The notes beneath the pieces were generated by a model. The model saw nothing but the letters and a program-made list of their open reading frames with translations. It searched no databases and was not told the DNA's origin. DNA of 64,000 nt, taken from NCBI GenBank assembly GCA_902510815.1, contig CABXDI010000001.1:81950-145949 (forward strand), given 5' to 3'. A program made the translations under genes and the position numbers. How positions within the stretch are numbered: the stretch's first letter is position 1; each line of letters begins with the position of its first letter. Below are positions 54,750-64,000 of the stretch, one piece after another. The stretch is from an uncultured Verrucomicrobiota bacterium. Its GTDB lineage: Bacteria > Verrucomicrobiota > Verrucomicrobiia > Verrucomicrobiales > DEV007.

Positions 54750-54803
54750 TTCTATACATAATCGACCATCATAATCTGATTGGTCAATGACTGGGATTAA
54801 TTT

Positions 54804-56216
54804 TTATTGAAAGGGCAGTATTAAGGACGCTAATACTGTCACAATTAGTCCAAACAAACCCATCATAGACATCATAGGGGTCACTGTCCTAAGCGTTTGA
54901 GCCTCCTGCATACCTGACATCTTAGTTACGACCCAAAATCCAGAGTCGTTCATCCATGGAATCGGTTTAGAACCGCACCCCACCGCTAGAGCTAAATAGA
55001 CGGGATGAAAGGCTAAATCCTGAGAAGCGAATGCCGCGGCGACCGGAGCTGCAGTAATCATCGCCACTGTCGCTGAGCCTTGTGCTGTGCGGACGAGTGC
55101 TGTAATGAGAAAACAAACTGGCAAAGCTAATGCCTGACTCCCTTGAATTGAACCAATAGATGTTGCTATATCTGTTTGTTTTAAAACCCCACCAAAAGCG
55201 GCTCCTGCAGCGGTAATAATCACAATCACGGCACCAGAGGAAAACGCATCAGATGATGATGATTTTAATCTTTCTTTATCTCCTGAACTGCTTCTATAAA
55301 GAACAAAAAAAGCAATGAGGGCTGAAATACCTAAAGCAAGATTCTTATCGCCAAGGACCTTCAAAATTTCAAACCCTTCAAGTTTTAAAATACCTTGTAG
55401 CGTTCCACCCGTCACAAGGAGAACGGGAAGAATGACTGGAAGAAAAGACATAAACGCTGAAGGCATATGATCTTCATTAGTGAGTCTATCATCAGGTAAG
55501 TCGGGTGGAGATAATTTAAATTTTTGCGATGCCCTCTTAGCATAAAAATAACCGAAGGTGACCGTGAAAATGCCCACACCGAGCCCACCAATCATCATAG
55601 CACCAATATCAACGCCTATTTCCTCAGCAACGAGTAAGGGGCCCGGAGTCGGAGGAACTAATGAGTGGGCCATAGTACCTCCCGCCACTATACATAAAAC
55701 ATACAAAAGGTAATTACCGCCAGTCCTATGCGCCATCGCAACAGCTATCGGTATCAACAGATAAAAAACCGTATCAAAGAAAACAGGCACGGCGAGAATG
55801 AAGCCTGAACACAGAAAAGCGAGTCCGACTCTTTTTTCACCAAAGAGCGAAATGATAACCATTACTACTTTTGATGCCGCTCCCGATTCAAGCATGCATT
55901 TACCAATGAGAGCAGCAAAAGCAATAATGAGTCCAACCTTCGCACAACCTCCTCCAAATTCCTGGACGACTCTTTTCATCGGTGAAACCTTGGCGAAGTC
56001 ATCCTTGAACTGATTCGCAGTTGAATCAGTCATCTTTCCTCGATCCTTTTGGGACTGAGTATGATTCTCAGCATAGCTTTTAAGGGATTTTTCTGGAGTC
56101 GAAAAGGATACAACCGTGGCCGCTATAATAAGCGCCAGAAAAGGGTGGACCTTGAGCCAAATCACTAAAGAAAGCACAATTGCCATGCCAAGACCGAGAA
56201 GTAAGAAGGGTGTCAT
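54804..56216 (-). CDS. GntP-family gluconate-type permease
   Basis: 470 aa with about 12-14 hydrophobic helices. Segments such as LVPPTPGPLLVAEEIGVDIG, FDTVFYLLIPIAVAMAHRTG, FGGVLKQTDIATSIG and GSATVAMITAAPVAAAF are hallmarks of the gluconate:H+ symporter (GntP) family. The acidic loop at about residues 50-75 is long but not exceptional. It probably imports the acid that the neighbouring dehydratase uses. The gap to that gene is 54 bases and to the upstream DUF1501 gene 29 bases, so these appear co-transcribed. Confidence 0.92.
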   Translation of the reverse strand: MTPFLLLGLGMAIVLSLVIWLKVHPFLALIIAATVVSFSTPEKSLKSYAENHTQSQKDRGKMTDSTANQFKDDFAKVSPMKRVVQEFGGGCAKVGLIIAFAALIGKCMLESGAASKVVMVIISLFGEKRVGLAFLCSGFILAVPVFFDTVFYLLIPIAVAMAHRTGGNYLLYVLCIVAGGTMAHSLVPPTPGPLLVAEEIGVDIGAMMIGGLGVGIFTVTFGYFYAKRASQKFKLSPPDLPDDRLTNEDHMPSAFMSFLPVILPVLLVTGGTLQGILKLEGFEILKVLGDKNLALGISALIAFFVLYRSSSGDKERLKSSSSDAFSSGAVIVIITAAGAAFGGVLKQTDIATSIGSIQGSQALALPVCFLITALVRTAQGSATVAMITAAPVAAAFASQDLAFHPVYLALAVGCGSKPIPWMNDSGFWVVTKMSGMQEAQTLRTVTPMMSMMGLFGLIVTVLASLILPFQ

Positions 56217-56245
56217 ATATAAGAGAGGAAAACCGATGATAGGTT

Positions 56246-57631
56246 CTACCCGATCAACTGGTCAATAACTTCTCCACCCGTTTGAGAGAGTTGTTTGAAT
56301 CTTCCACCGTGGAAATAGGTGAGTTTATTATCATCTAAGCCCATGAGCTTTAGCATTGTCACGTGTAGATCCCTAATAGGATGCACCACATCGACTGCCT
56401 TATCTCCTATTTCATCAGTCCCACCAATAACTGATCCCTTATTAACTCCCCCACCAGCCATCCATAAAGCCATCGCATTTTTATTATGATCTCGACCCAA
56501 GCGCTCTCCACCGCCTCTCTTACCATTATCAGGAGTTCTCCCAAACTCTCCACCCCAAACAACTAAAGTCTCATCAAGCAAACCTCTCTCTTTTAAATCT
56601 TTTAGTAATGAAGCAATCGGTTTATCAACGGAACGGATTCGTTCAGCATGGGAACGTTTAATGTAATCGTGAGAATCCCAACCCGCGGTATAAACTTGAA
56701 CGAAACGTACTCCACGCTCAATGAGTCTTCTAGCTAGGAGTAGTCGCCTACCAAACTCTTCAGTCCTCTTATCATTCAATCCATAATCTTCCTGAGTCGA
56801 TTGATTTTCTTTGTCAATATCAAGTATACCCGGAACCTCCATCTGCATACGATATGCCAACTCATAGCTCTCCATACGAGCTGCTAAATCATTGTGTTGA
56901 ATGTGACGCTCTGCATGCAGAGCGTTAAGCCCCCCAAGCAAATTTAAATGATTTCTTTGCCCTTCCCGAGTAACCCCTTTGGGAGGATGAAGGTCAAGAA
57001 TTGGGGAACCTTTTGCACGGAGCGTTGTTCCCTGATAATGAGGCGGCAAGTACCCATTAGACCAATTCGCCGCTCCTCCTTGAGGATATGCTACTTCGGG
57101 CAAAACAACATAACCTGGTAAGTTCTGATTTTCCGAACCTAAGCCATATGTCACCCATGAACCGATGGCCGGATCTCCTCCGAAACGGTTCCCCGTATTC
57201 ATATGATAATTCGCCGTCGGATGATTAATGGACTCAGCTTGGCACCCCCTATAAACACACAGCTCATCGGCGATACTCGATAAATGCTGCCACTGGTCAC
57301 ACATTTCAATACCACTCTCTCCGGCCTTAATAAAATCAAAAGGACTCTGCACGTAATACCTCTCCCCTGAACCCATAGCCGATAGAAACTTACTTTGGCG
57401 CTGAAATTTTTTGAGATGTAGATCTTTAAGTTTCGGCTTTGGGTCAAAGGTGTCGATGTGGCTTGGACCGCCAGCCATATAAAGGAAAATACAACGCTTA
57501 GCCTTAGTTTTTGGAAAATGAGCAACCTTAGGCACTAAAGGCCCGTCAACCTCCTCGGCTTTCAACATTGAATGAAATGCCAAAGCACCCAAACCTCCAT
57601 TGACCCCATATAAAAATTCTCTTCGAAGCAT
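56246..57631 (-). CDS. DUF1501 family secreted protein
   Basis: 461 aa. The N-terminus MLRREFLYGVNGGLGALAF has a twin-arginine pair but a short signal. Core features: FLYMAGGPSHIDTFDPKPK, INHPTANYHMNTGNRF, VVWGGEFGRTPDNGKRGG and LGRDHNKNAMALWMAGGGV. It sits four bases downstream of the PSCyt/DUF1549/DUF1553 gene, the usual pair. Here the pair is embedded between a GntP permease and a secreted hydrolase, suggesting a role in acquiring or processing the sugar acid or its polymer. The fourth DUF1501 paralog of the window. Confidence 0.9.
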   Translation of the reverse strand: MLRREFLYGVNGGLGALAFHSMLKAEEVDGPLVPKVAHFPKTKAKRCIFLYMAGGPSHIDTFDPKPKLKDLHLKKFQRQSKFLSAMGSGERYYVQSPFDFIKAGESGIEMCDQWQHLSSIADELCVYRGCQAESINHPTANYHMNTGNRFGGDPAIGSWVTYGLGSENQNLPGYVVLPEVAYPQGGAANWSNGYLPPHYQGTTLRAKGSPILDLHPPKGVTREGQRNHLNLLGGLNALHAERHIQHNDLAARMESYELAYRMQMEVPGILDIDKENQSTQEDYGLNDKRTEEFGRRLLLARRLIERGVRFVQVYTAGWDSHDYIKRSHAERIRSVDKPIASLLKDLKERGLLDETLVVWGGEFGRTPDNGKRGGGERLGRDHNKNAMALWMAGGGVNKGSVIGGTDEIGDKAVDVVHPIRDLHVTMLKLMGLDDNKLTYFHGGRFKQLSQTGGEVIDQLIG

Positions 57632-57635
57632 CTTT

Positions 57636-60260
57636 TTAATAAACGTACACGAATTCGTTAGAGTTAAACAAAACGAGGCAAAGGTCCCCCATTGCTAGCG
57701 TTCCATGACCAACATCCCATGGCTTAAGATCGGGCACATAATTGCCTCCAGCATAAACATCTAAGTCCTCGACCCACCAAAAAGATAAACCAGTCATCTC
57801 CTCGACCATCTGGCGAACTACGTACTTTGGAACCTCAACCTTCTCCTGAATATTTGTCTGATGCTGCTTCTTGAAAACTTCAAGGTTTTCTAAACATAAT
57901 TTTAATTCATTACTATTAGGCAAACGCTGATAAGCTAACTGGAAGGCCAGCTTAATCTGTTCGGTTAAATTATTTGGTCTTTCCTTTTCAAGTCTAGCTG
58001 CAAAAGCCAATGCCCGTGACCGAATGATTGGACTATTAAGCATTGTAAATGCCTGTGGAGCAATGGTTGCATTTTCTCTCTGCTCACATGAAATATCAGG
58101 ACCAGGTTTATTAAAAACCTCTAACATTGGATCCGCTAAAGTTCTAATTCGCTCAGCGTAAAGCGTCCGACGATTTCTCTCGGATGGTAGAGGGTCTGCC
58201 TGATAAGCAGGTCCAACAGAGCCCATAATATGTCGTGGCTGCATGGCTACCTCTTCATTAATCTCAGGATGACTGGGAATCCCTCCTATAGCAGGATTAA
58301 GTTCACCTGACACCAAGAGCATAGAATCTCGTAATTCTTCAGCGGTTAGACGACGAGGTTTAAAAACAGAATAACTCGTGCCAAGAGAATCGAGCTTTGC
58401 CAAAGCCTGTGGATCTAGAGGAACCGTGGAACGCTGATACGCAGCCGAGCTTAAAATAATTCGATGTATTTCTTTAAATGACCATCCCTCTTTGATGAAT
58501 CTCTGGGCTAACCAGTCGAGAAGTTTTGGATGCGTAGGGGATTTTCCCGTTCCACCAAAGTTATTGGGGTTTCCAGCCAAAGCCTGACCGAAATGCCATT
58601 GCCAAACACGATTCACAATAACTCTAGCAGTGAGGGGGTTATCTTTTGAAGCAATCCAATCAGCTAACTCTTTACGCCGACCGTTCGCATTCTTGGTTAC
58701 TGAAGAACTTTTCTCAGAACCATTAAATAAACTCAAAAACCCTGGTTCAACTTCACTTTCAGGAGACTCTATTGAACCACCTTTAAGGATATGAATTTTA
58801 TCAGGCTTACCATTCGAAACTGAAAACACAACCGGCTCTGCTCGCTTGAGTTGATAGTTAAGCTGTTGGCGTCTTTTATTCTTTACCTTAGAATGACCAG
58901 CCCTCTCAGACTCAAGATCAAAATCAATAATGGGCTGATCCTCCTCAGGAAGAGTCTTTATACTTTTAATCCCATCACTTTTAATTAACTTCTGATACCG
59001 TTCCTGATCTTTGCGGATTCCTTTTTTATTTTCATATTTTTGCCATGGTAGTTGACGTTCAATAAATGAAACCGGAGCAAAAATTGCCTGCATTCTATAA
59101 TAGTCTTTAGTCGGTATAGGATCAAACTTGTGATCATGGCATTTAGCACATTTAAGCTCATTAGCTAAAAAAGTTACACCAACTGAATTCACCACATCAT
59201 CAAGGTATTGCTGACGAGTGACCGCCTTAACACTCATTGCAGTATGCTCCCATGGACCCATTCTCAAAAAACCTGTCGCGATAAGGTTTTCAGGAGAATT
59301 TTCATCAATTTCATCACCTGCTATCTGTTCCTTAACGAACCGGTCATAGGGTTTATCATTATTAAAAGAGCGAACCACATAGTCTCTGTAACGCCATGCA
59401 TGTGGTCTAGGGTAGTCATTCGAGAAACCAGCCGAATCCGCATATCTCACTACGTCTAACCAATGCCTTGCCATTTGCTCACCATAATGAGGTGAATCCA
59501 AGAGCCTATTGATGAGTTCAGACCACGCCTTCACTGAATCCTTTTCCCATGAAACCTTAAATTTTTTCATTTCAATAGGAGTTGGAGGCAACCCTGTTAG
59601 TCCAAAAGTTACTCGCCGAATCAATGTGCCGGGGTCTGCCTGAGGACTAATTGGCAAGCCTTTGGGTAAACTTTTCTCAATCAAATAATCTATAGGATGT
59701 AATTCTCCAGGAACTTTAATATCCCGTAAACCTTGGTAGGCCCATAACTTATCTTCTTCGTATTTTCTATTGGTCCAAACGGGGTCTATTCCACCACTCG
59801 TCTTCACTCTGATTCCTTTTCCTGTATCCCAAGGGTCTGGAGAATCTAGAATTTTTGCGATTCTCTTATCACTTGGCCAAACAGCCCCACCATTTATCCA
59901 ATCCTTAATATAACCAATTTGAACTCCGTCTAACCTATCATTTTCTTTAGGTGGCATCGCTGACCAGTCATTTTCATGAACACGAGTAACCGCTAGGTAC
60001 AAAGGACTCTTAGATGCATCACCAACAACAATGGAAGGCTCTCCACTTTCCCCACCTCTAATCAAACCACCAAGCAAACGCATATCCAAATCCCCTTTAA
60101 TCTTATTATTCGGTGCCTCACCATGACAAGTTAAGCACTTTGCTTTAAAAAGAGGTTGAATCTTATGAGCAAAGAGAAGCTCAGAACTAACCTCACTCGA
60201 TTGGGCTTTTAATATGCCCAAGAATGCAAAAATGATAGTTAGCAGCGGTAACCTCACCAT
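57636..60260 (-). CDS. secreted PSCyt1/DUF1549/DUF1553 cytochrome-like protein
   Basis: 874 aa, signal peptide at 1-20. PSCyt1 heme motif AKCLTCHG (C42-x-x-C45-H46) with GDLDMRLLGGLIRGGESGEP and SAMPPKENDRL. DUF1549 follows with RVTFGLTGLPPTPIEMKKF, the conserved YGEQMARHWLDVVRYADSAG and CAKCHDHKFDPIPTKDYYRM. DUF1553 (about 535-800) includes NRVWQWHFGQALAGNPNNFG and RRLTAEELRDSMLLVSGELN. The C-terminus ends LVLFNSNEFVYVY, a normal ending. The partner DUF1501 is directly downstream. Predicted exported electron-transfer/hydrolysis protein; no substrate is known. Confidence 0.93.
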   Translation of the reverse strand: MVRLPLLTIIFAFLGILKAQSSEVSSELLFAHKIQPLFKAKCLTCHGEAPNNKIKGDLDMRLLGGLIRGGESGEPSIVVGDASKSPLYLAVTRVHENDWSAMPPKENDRLDGVQIGYIKDWINGGAVWPSDKRIAKILDSPDPWDTGKGIRVKTSGGIDPVWTNRKYEEDKLWAYQGLRDIKVPGELHPIDYLIEKSLPKGLPISPQADPGTLIRRVTFGLTGLPPTPIEMKKFKVSWEKDSVKAWSELINRLLDSPHYGEQMARHWLDVVRYADSAGFSNDYPRPHAWRYRDYVVRSFNNDKPYDRFVKEQIAGDEIDENSPENLIATGFLRMGPWEHTAMSVKAVTRQQYLDDVVNSVGVTFLANELKCAKCHDHKFDPIPTKDYYRMQAIFAPVSFIERQLPWQKYENKKGIRKDQERYQKLIKSDGIKSIKTLPEEDQPIIDFDLESERAGHSKVKNKRRQQLNYQLKRAEPVVFSVSNGKPDKIHILKGGSIESPESEVEPGFLSLFNGSEKSSSVTKNANGRRKELADWIASKDNPLTARVIVNRVWQWHFGQALAGNPNNFGGTGKSPTHPKLLDWLAQRFIKEGWSFKEIHRIILSSAAYQRSTVPLDPQALAKLDSLGTSYSVFKPRRLTAEELRDSMLLVSGELNPAIGGIPSHPEINEEVAMQPRHIMGSVGPAYQADPLPSERNRRTLYAERIRTLADPMLEVFNKPGPDISCEQRENATIAPQAFTMLNSPIIRSRALAFAARLEKERPNNLTEQIKLAFQLAYQRLPNSNELKLCLENLEVFKKQHQTNIQEKVEVPKYVVRQMVEEMTGLSFWWVEDLDVYAGGNYVPDLKPWDVGHGTLAMGDLCLVLFNSNEFVYVY

Positions 60261-60351
60261 ATGATTATAATGAAAACGGATTAATGTCGCAAGTTATCTT
60301 AAAGGTTACAAAATAACGCATTTGCCTCTTCAGAAGATTTGCTATGAGTTC

Positions 60352-60543
60352 CTAAAAAGTCCAATCCAGCCAACCTTTTTCAAAAAGGATTTTTAGGACA
60401 ATGGCGAGAATAACTGGAAAAATAATGAATATTGAAAACCACATAGCTCTATCTGCCTGTTTTAATTTTTTCTCTCCCATCTCTCCCTTCGAGGCATGGT
60501 AAGAATTTTTAAAAAACCGTTTCCAATATTCTAGAAAACTCAT
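60352..60543 (-). CDS. small single-TM membrane protein
   Basis: 63 aa. A charged N-terminal helix (YWKRFFKNSYHASKGEMGEK) precedes one transmembrane segment (MWFSIFIIFPVILAIVLKI). No family recognised. The gene lies 92 bases upstream of the PSCyt gene and 92 bases downstream of the esterase, on the same strand, so it probably belongs to this operon as a membrane accessory. Confidence 0.6.
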   Translation of the reverse strand: MSFLEYWKRFFKNSYHASKGEMGEKKLKQADRAMWFSIFIIFPVILAIVLKILFEKGWLDWTF

Positions 60544-60635
60544 TTACTAACATTATCTTAATGAAGAGTAAATTCAAGCTTCATACAAACATTAAAAGAT
60601 TACATAATCACATGAAACCAATAATTGCGATTTTT

Positions 60636-62444
60636 CTAATCGGTAAACTTAATGCTTTTGAGATAACCATTCTCACCTGAAGAGGTGAGGTTAATCCGTT
60701 GTTTGTTCTCCATATTCATCATGCTTATTTCCATGGTGGCAATCTTTGACCATTCTATTTTTCGATCACTACTGGACTTAAAAGCTTCCTTAGGAACGAC
60801 TATTTCTTTAGGACCGTCCCCTTGTACTTTTTGAGTATATGAAAAATCCCCAATGTTATTTTCTCGGCTCAGAAATTTACTTTCTAATCTAATCGTCACA
60901 GAAATCTTTTGACCTTTCGGATCAATGAGCAGACATAAATTTTTATTCTCCGGGTATTTAGTTAGAGGGCTCTGAAACTTGTAAGTCTTTATACTAAAAT
61001 TATCTCTGGAGGACCAGTCTCGAATACCATTCTCAAAATCCTCAAAGATGTCGGTTTCTTTCGAGATACTTTTCAATTTTCCAAGATTAACAATGTTAGG
61101 AACAATTGTTTCCTCCTTAGAATTGATTACAAAGAATGAAGCACTCCCTCTTTCCAGCTGCACAGGCTCCGCGAGCCGGTACCGAGAACTAGCGAAGATA
61201 TAAAGTGGTAAGCCCTTATAAATTGGAACATCAACGGTTTGCTTTAATTGATCACTCTTGGCCTTTGCATGAATCCAGAACCGCGTCCTGGCATTCGGAT
61301 CATAGCTATAATAAATATCAGTACCTTCTAAGTTTTTCTTATTATGAGGCATGACTGAAAAAGTAGCCACAGAACCCTTGACTGAGAGCTCGGTAGATGG
61401 TGTCTCAGGAACATTAACATCTTTCCCTTTAAGATATTTTTCGAACCATAAGTTTAATAGGACCCACTGCTCATTCCCAGGCCCATGGTTCTGATGAACA
61501 TTACTACTGACTCTCCAGTTTGAATGATTTAATAGATCTATCGACTGATAAATTCTCTCGAAAGTCGAATGAAAATCATTGGATGAGGTGATGAATAGAA
61601 CGGGGCACTTAACTAGCGGCCAATAGCCCTCAGGATCCATGGTCTTTTTGTACAGATCGAGATATTTAAAATGATTCCTGAGACTACTACCCTCAATGCC
61701 ACCAGGGAAATCAACATACTTAAACCCTGTGCCTCCGACCATCGGCACCACGGCTTTTAAACGCTGATCCATAGCAACCAACATAGTAATCATTCCTCCC
61801 ATGGAGTAACCTGAGAAACCAATCTTATCAGGATTCACCTCTTCTTGTTTCTCAAGAAAAGTGATTGCTCGCCTGGCGGCTACCGCGAGTAGGAACCAGT
61901 TTGAGTTTCTCGGACTTGCCACAGAGTCAATTGTATAGTCATCGGACTGCATATTATGCTTCCAACCTTTCCTCAATGATTTGGCATAAAATCGAGGCCC
62001 TTGCGTAGGGTCTACATTGCCCCAATCTGTATTTTCCTCTATTCCCTCTTTTAGAGGCCTGCCTAACCAATTGATATCCAAAGTCGCAAATCCCTGCTTA
62101 GCAAAATAAATGCCCCTATTCTTTTCCGCTCTTTGTCCTCCTCCATGGCTCCACACGAAGGCCGCATTATTCTTAGATTTTTTGGGGAATGAATAATAAG
62201 CGGCTATCCTAGAATCAGCTCCTTTAAAAGTTCCAACCTTAAAAGTAACGTACCTAGTAATGACACCTTCCGTCTGCCATTCCTTGATTAACTTTATCTC
62301 TAGCGGCTCTTTTCTGGGATCATAATCATCCCAGAGATCTTCTACATTTTGCGGGACCTCTTTCGAGGTCTTGTAAGGACTGAAAGTTTCTTCTGAAAGG
62401 GTTTGTAATACAGAAAGAAAAAGAATTAAAAGAATTCTAGCCAT
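60636..62444 (-). CDS. secreted alpha/beta hydrolase (acetyl-xylan-esterase-like) with C-terminal beta domain
   Basis: 602 aa, signal peptide at 1-17. The hydrolase core shows NAAFVWSHGGGQRAEKNRGI (oxyanion loop), KIGFSGYSMGGMITMLVAMD (Ser in GYSMGG), CPVLFITSSNDFHSTFER (Asp) and HQNHGPGNEQWVL (His). After about residue 360 comes a beta-sandwich-like region that may bind carbohydrate. The gene starts 3 bases after the aldehyde dehydrogenase stop. It would release acyl groups from the polysaccharide that feeds the sugar-acid pathway; that link is an inference. Confidence 0.82.
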   Translation of the reverse strand: MARILLILFLSVLQTLSEETFSPYKTSKEVPQNVEDLWDDYDPRKEPLEIKLIKEWQTEGVITRYVTFKVGTFKGADSRIAAYYSFPKKSKNNAAFVWSHGGGQRAEKNRGIYFAKQGFATLDINWLGRPLKEGIEENTDWGNVDPTQGPRFYAKSLRKGWKHNMQSDDYTIDSVASPRNSNWFLLAVAARRAITFLEKQEEVNPDKIGFSGYSMGGMITMLVAMDQRLKAVVPMVGGTGFKYVDFPGGIEGSSLRNHFKYLDLYKKTMDPEGYWPLVKCPVLFITSSNDFHSTFERIYQSIDLLNHSNWRVSSNVHQNHGPGNEQWVLLNLWFEKYLKGKDVNVPETPSTELSVKGSVATFSVMPHNKKNLEGTDIYYSYDPNARTRFWIHAKAKSDQLKQTVDVPIYKGLPLYIFASSRYRLAEPVQLERGSASFFVINSKEETIVPNIVNLGKLKSISKETDIFEDFENGIRDWSSRDNFSIKTYKFQSPLTKYPENKNLCLLIDPKGQKISVTIRLESKFLSRENNIGDFSYTQKVQGDGPKEIVVPKEAFKSSSDRKIEWSKIATMEISMMNMENKQRINLTSSGENGYLKSIKFTD

Positions 62445-62447
62445 CTA

Positions 62448-64000
62448 TTAACCCACCGCATCACGAGTCCATTTACCGTCTACGAGTCTCATTAGTCCTA
62501 ACGGGTTAGCATTCTTAAGTTCGTCGGGAAGCAGTTCGTCGGGTGTTCCCTGAAAGCTGATAGGACGACCCCATCGACTTATGCCTGCTGTACCAATACT
62601 TGTGTGCTGAGCATCAGTCGTAGCTGGATAAGGACCTCCATGATGAACTGAATCACAAACCTCAATCCCTGTAGGAAAACTATTAATACAGACACGACCT
62701 GAAAATTCACCAATCTTACCAATCAGATCACCTGCTGCGCCGACTTCATCATTTGAACAATGAATGGAAGAACCGAGCTGGCCGTCGAAAGACTCTGAAG
62801 CCTCAACAAAGCTGTCCGCGTCCGGACAAGCCACAAACATTGTTGATGGTCCAAATACCTCGTGCATGAATGGTTCAGGATTCTTTTTAAAATCCTCTAA
62901 TGAAACTTTGGCAATGACAGGAGCCGCGCCAACCGCGGTCCCTTCGAGCGTTCCTTCACCAAGCACTTCGACTCCCTCAATACCTTTCCACTGATTGACC
63001 CCTTGGCTAAAAGCATCCGCGATTCCAGGATTCAAGAGAGCAGCTCCCTGAGATTCACCAACTAGCTCAAGATAGCGATCAGTCATTTTTGATAAATCTT
63101 CTCCTTCAGGAACAAAAACCATTGATGGGCACGTACAGAATTGTCCATTTCCCATCGTAACGGAACCGAACAGCGATTCAGCGAACTGACCAGGATCCTC
63201 TCCTAACTTTCCAGGAAAAACAAACTGTGGATTAACACTTCCCATCTCAGCATAGACAGGAATTGGATTCGGTCTTGAGGAAGCAATATCAAATAATGCT
63301 CTTCCACCACGAAGTGATCCTGTAAAAGCGACCGCACAGGTATCAGAGTGTTCGACGAGTGCCTTGCCCGTTTCATTGGTAGCGCCTTGCAACATACTAA
63401 AAGTTCCTTCAGGGAACCCTGCCTTCTCTACTCCCCTAAGAACAGCCCTCGCGACTAACTCTGAGGATCCAGGATGTGAAGGGTGACCCTTTGTCACGAT
63501 TGGACAACCCGCTGCGAGTGCAGATGCAGGATCCCCTCCAGCGACTGAAATCGCCAAAGGAAAATTACTAGCACCAAAAATAACCACTGGTCCAACGGGA
63601 ACCAACATTCTTCGTAAATCAGGCTTAGGTAACGGCTCCCTTTCCGGTAATGCAGTATCAATTCTTGAAGATACCCAGTCACCTTCCTCGGCAACCTTTC
63701 CAAAAACTCTGAGCTGCATGACCGTTCTGCCAAATTCGCCGTCTAACCTAGGCTGAGGATACCCCGTCTCTTCACCTACTCTATTCTTAATGTTATCAGC
63801 ATCAGCTTCCATCTCATCAGCAATAGCATCAAGGAGTCGCTTCCTATCAGCTCCTGAAGACTTTCGTAAAAAGTCTGAAGCACTCTTTGCCAAAGCGAGG
63901 GCAGAATTAATTTCATTTTGAGTCGCCTCATAAAAAGCCGGCTCAAGGCTCTCACCACTGACAGGGTTAATTGCATTAAAGGTGGAGTCGCCTTCTGCTG
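62448..64000 (-). CDS. 2,5-dioxovalerate / alpha-ketoglutaric semialdehyde dehydrogenase, truncated by window end
   Basis: The open frame runs past 64000; the visible N-terminal edge reads AEGDSTFNAINPVSGE, then SLEPAFYEATQNEINSALA, so about 517 residues are seen and the start is outside. ALDH motifs: VIFGASNFPLAISVAGGDPA, FTGSLRGGRALFD (cofactor loop), AEMGSVNPQFVFPG (catalytic Glu) and GNGQFCTCPSMVF (nucleophile Cys in QFC). This combination marks the NADP-type ketoglutarate-semialdehyde dehydrogenase clade, the last step of sugar-acid breakdown to 2-oxoglutarate. It heads the minus-strand operon with the esterase. Confidence 0.85.
   Translation of the reverse strand, partial: AEGDSTFNAINPVSGESLEPAFYEATQNEINSALALAKSASDFLRKSSGADRKRLLDAIADEMEADADNIKNRVGEETGYPQPRLDGEFGRTVMQLRVFGKVAEEGDWVSSRIDTALPEREPLPKPDLRRMLVPVGPVVIFGASNFPLAISVAGGDPASALAAGCPIVTKGHPSHPGSSELVARAVLRGVEKAGFPEGTFSMLQGATNETGKALVEHSDTCAVAFTGSLRGGRALFDIASSRPNPIPVYAEMGSVNPQFVFPGKLGEDPGQFAESLFGSVTMGNGQFCTCPSMVFVPEGEDLSKMTDRYLELVGESQGAALLNPGIADAFSQGVNQWKGIEGVEVLGEGTLEGTAVGAAPVIAKVSLEDFKKNPEPFMHEVFGPSTMFVACPDADSFVEASESFDGQLGSSIHCSNDEVGAAGDLIGKIGEFSGRVCINSFPTGIEVCDSVHHGGPYPATTDAQHTSIGTAGISRWGRPISFQGTPDELLPDELKNANPLGLMRLVDGKWTRDAVG

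Noticed and set aside
1..64000. Reassigned genetic code (TGA as Trp or other)
   Set aside because: Several intact genes end in TGA (for example the GDPD gene at 41024 and the GC-rich gene at 37125).

Overview
The window most resembles a marine, AT-rich member of the PVC group, probably Verrucomicrobiota. The signs are four DUF1501 genes, three PSCyt/DUF1549/DUF1553-type cytochrome genes (one only as its last codons), DUF1080, a PVC membrane-bound-dehydrogenase-type protein, two sulfatases, and a proteorhodopsin paired with a Brp/Blh retinal-forming enzyme. I see no rRNA, insertion sequence, prophage or CRISPR array. UGA is used as an ordinary stop in several genes, so the code is standard, but one small gene carries two in-frame UGAs.

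Layout. 1-3500: tail of a DUF1553 protein, DUF1501, a small membrane protein and a secreted repeat protein. 3500-13650: small hypotheticals, tRNA-Ala(GGC), a sulfatase-TPR protein divergent from a PQQ-type propeller, then an MFS transporter, a BON/OmpA protein, an alpha/beta hydrolase and rsgA. 13800-20970: housekeeping genes (histidine phosphatase, pgi, glnD, a TIM-barrel sugar isomerase, a DMT exporter). 20990-29700: a PSCyt/WD40/DUF1549/DUF1501 cluster. 29700-41900: accessory region with an enolase-superfamily enzyme, an unusual serine recombinase, a candidate small RNA, small membrane and beta-helix proteins, one strikingly GC-rich DUF6288-like gene, a pentapeptide-repeat protein, a broken lipoprotein gene and a duplicated GDPD 3' remnant. 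42000-49800: degradative enzymes, an Smr protein, a candidate structured RNA and a hidden selenoprotein gene. 49850-64000 (all minus strand): blh and rhodopsin, then a sugar-acid catabolism locus (amidohydrolase, IlvD/EDD dehydratase, GntP permease, DUF1501/PSCyt pair, esterase, 2,5-dioxovalerate-type aldehyde dehydrogenase).

How it fits together. The gene set suits a light-supplemented heterotroph degrading sulfated or acylated polysaccharides and sugar acids: sulfatases, esterases, DUF1080 and secreted cytochrome/DUF1501 pairs act outside the cytoplasm, a GntP permease imports an acid, and a dehydratase plus semialdehyde dehydrogenase would lead to 2-oxoglutarate.

The standout is at 45909-46136 (minus): a SelW/Rdx-family protein missed by ordinary ORF calling, because both redox positions of its CxxC motif are TGA (a UxxU motif), with a SECIS-like hairpin just downstream. 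Other notable items are two multi-hairpin RNA candidates with GNRA-type loops (32165-32260 and 45765-45875), an intrinsic-terminator-like hairpin inside the first codons of blh, a serine recombinase with a changed catalytic arginine and an unrecognised C-terminal domain, and the GC-rich gene at 35623-37125.
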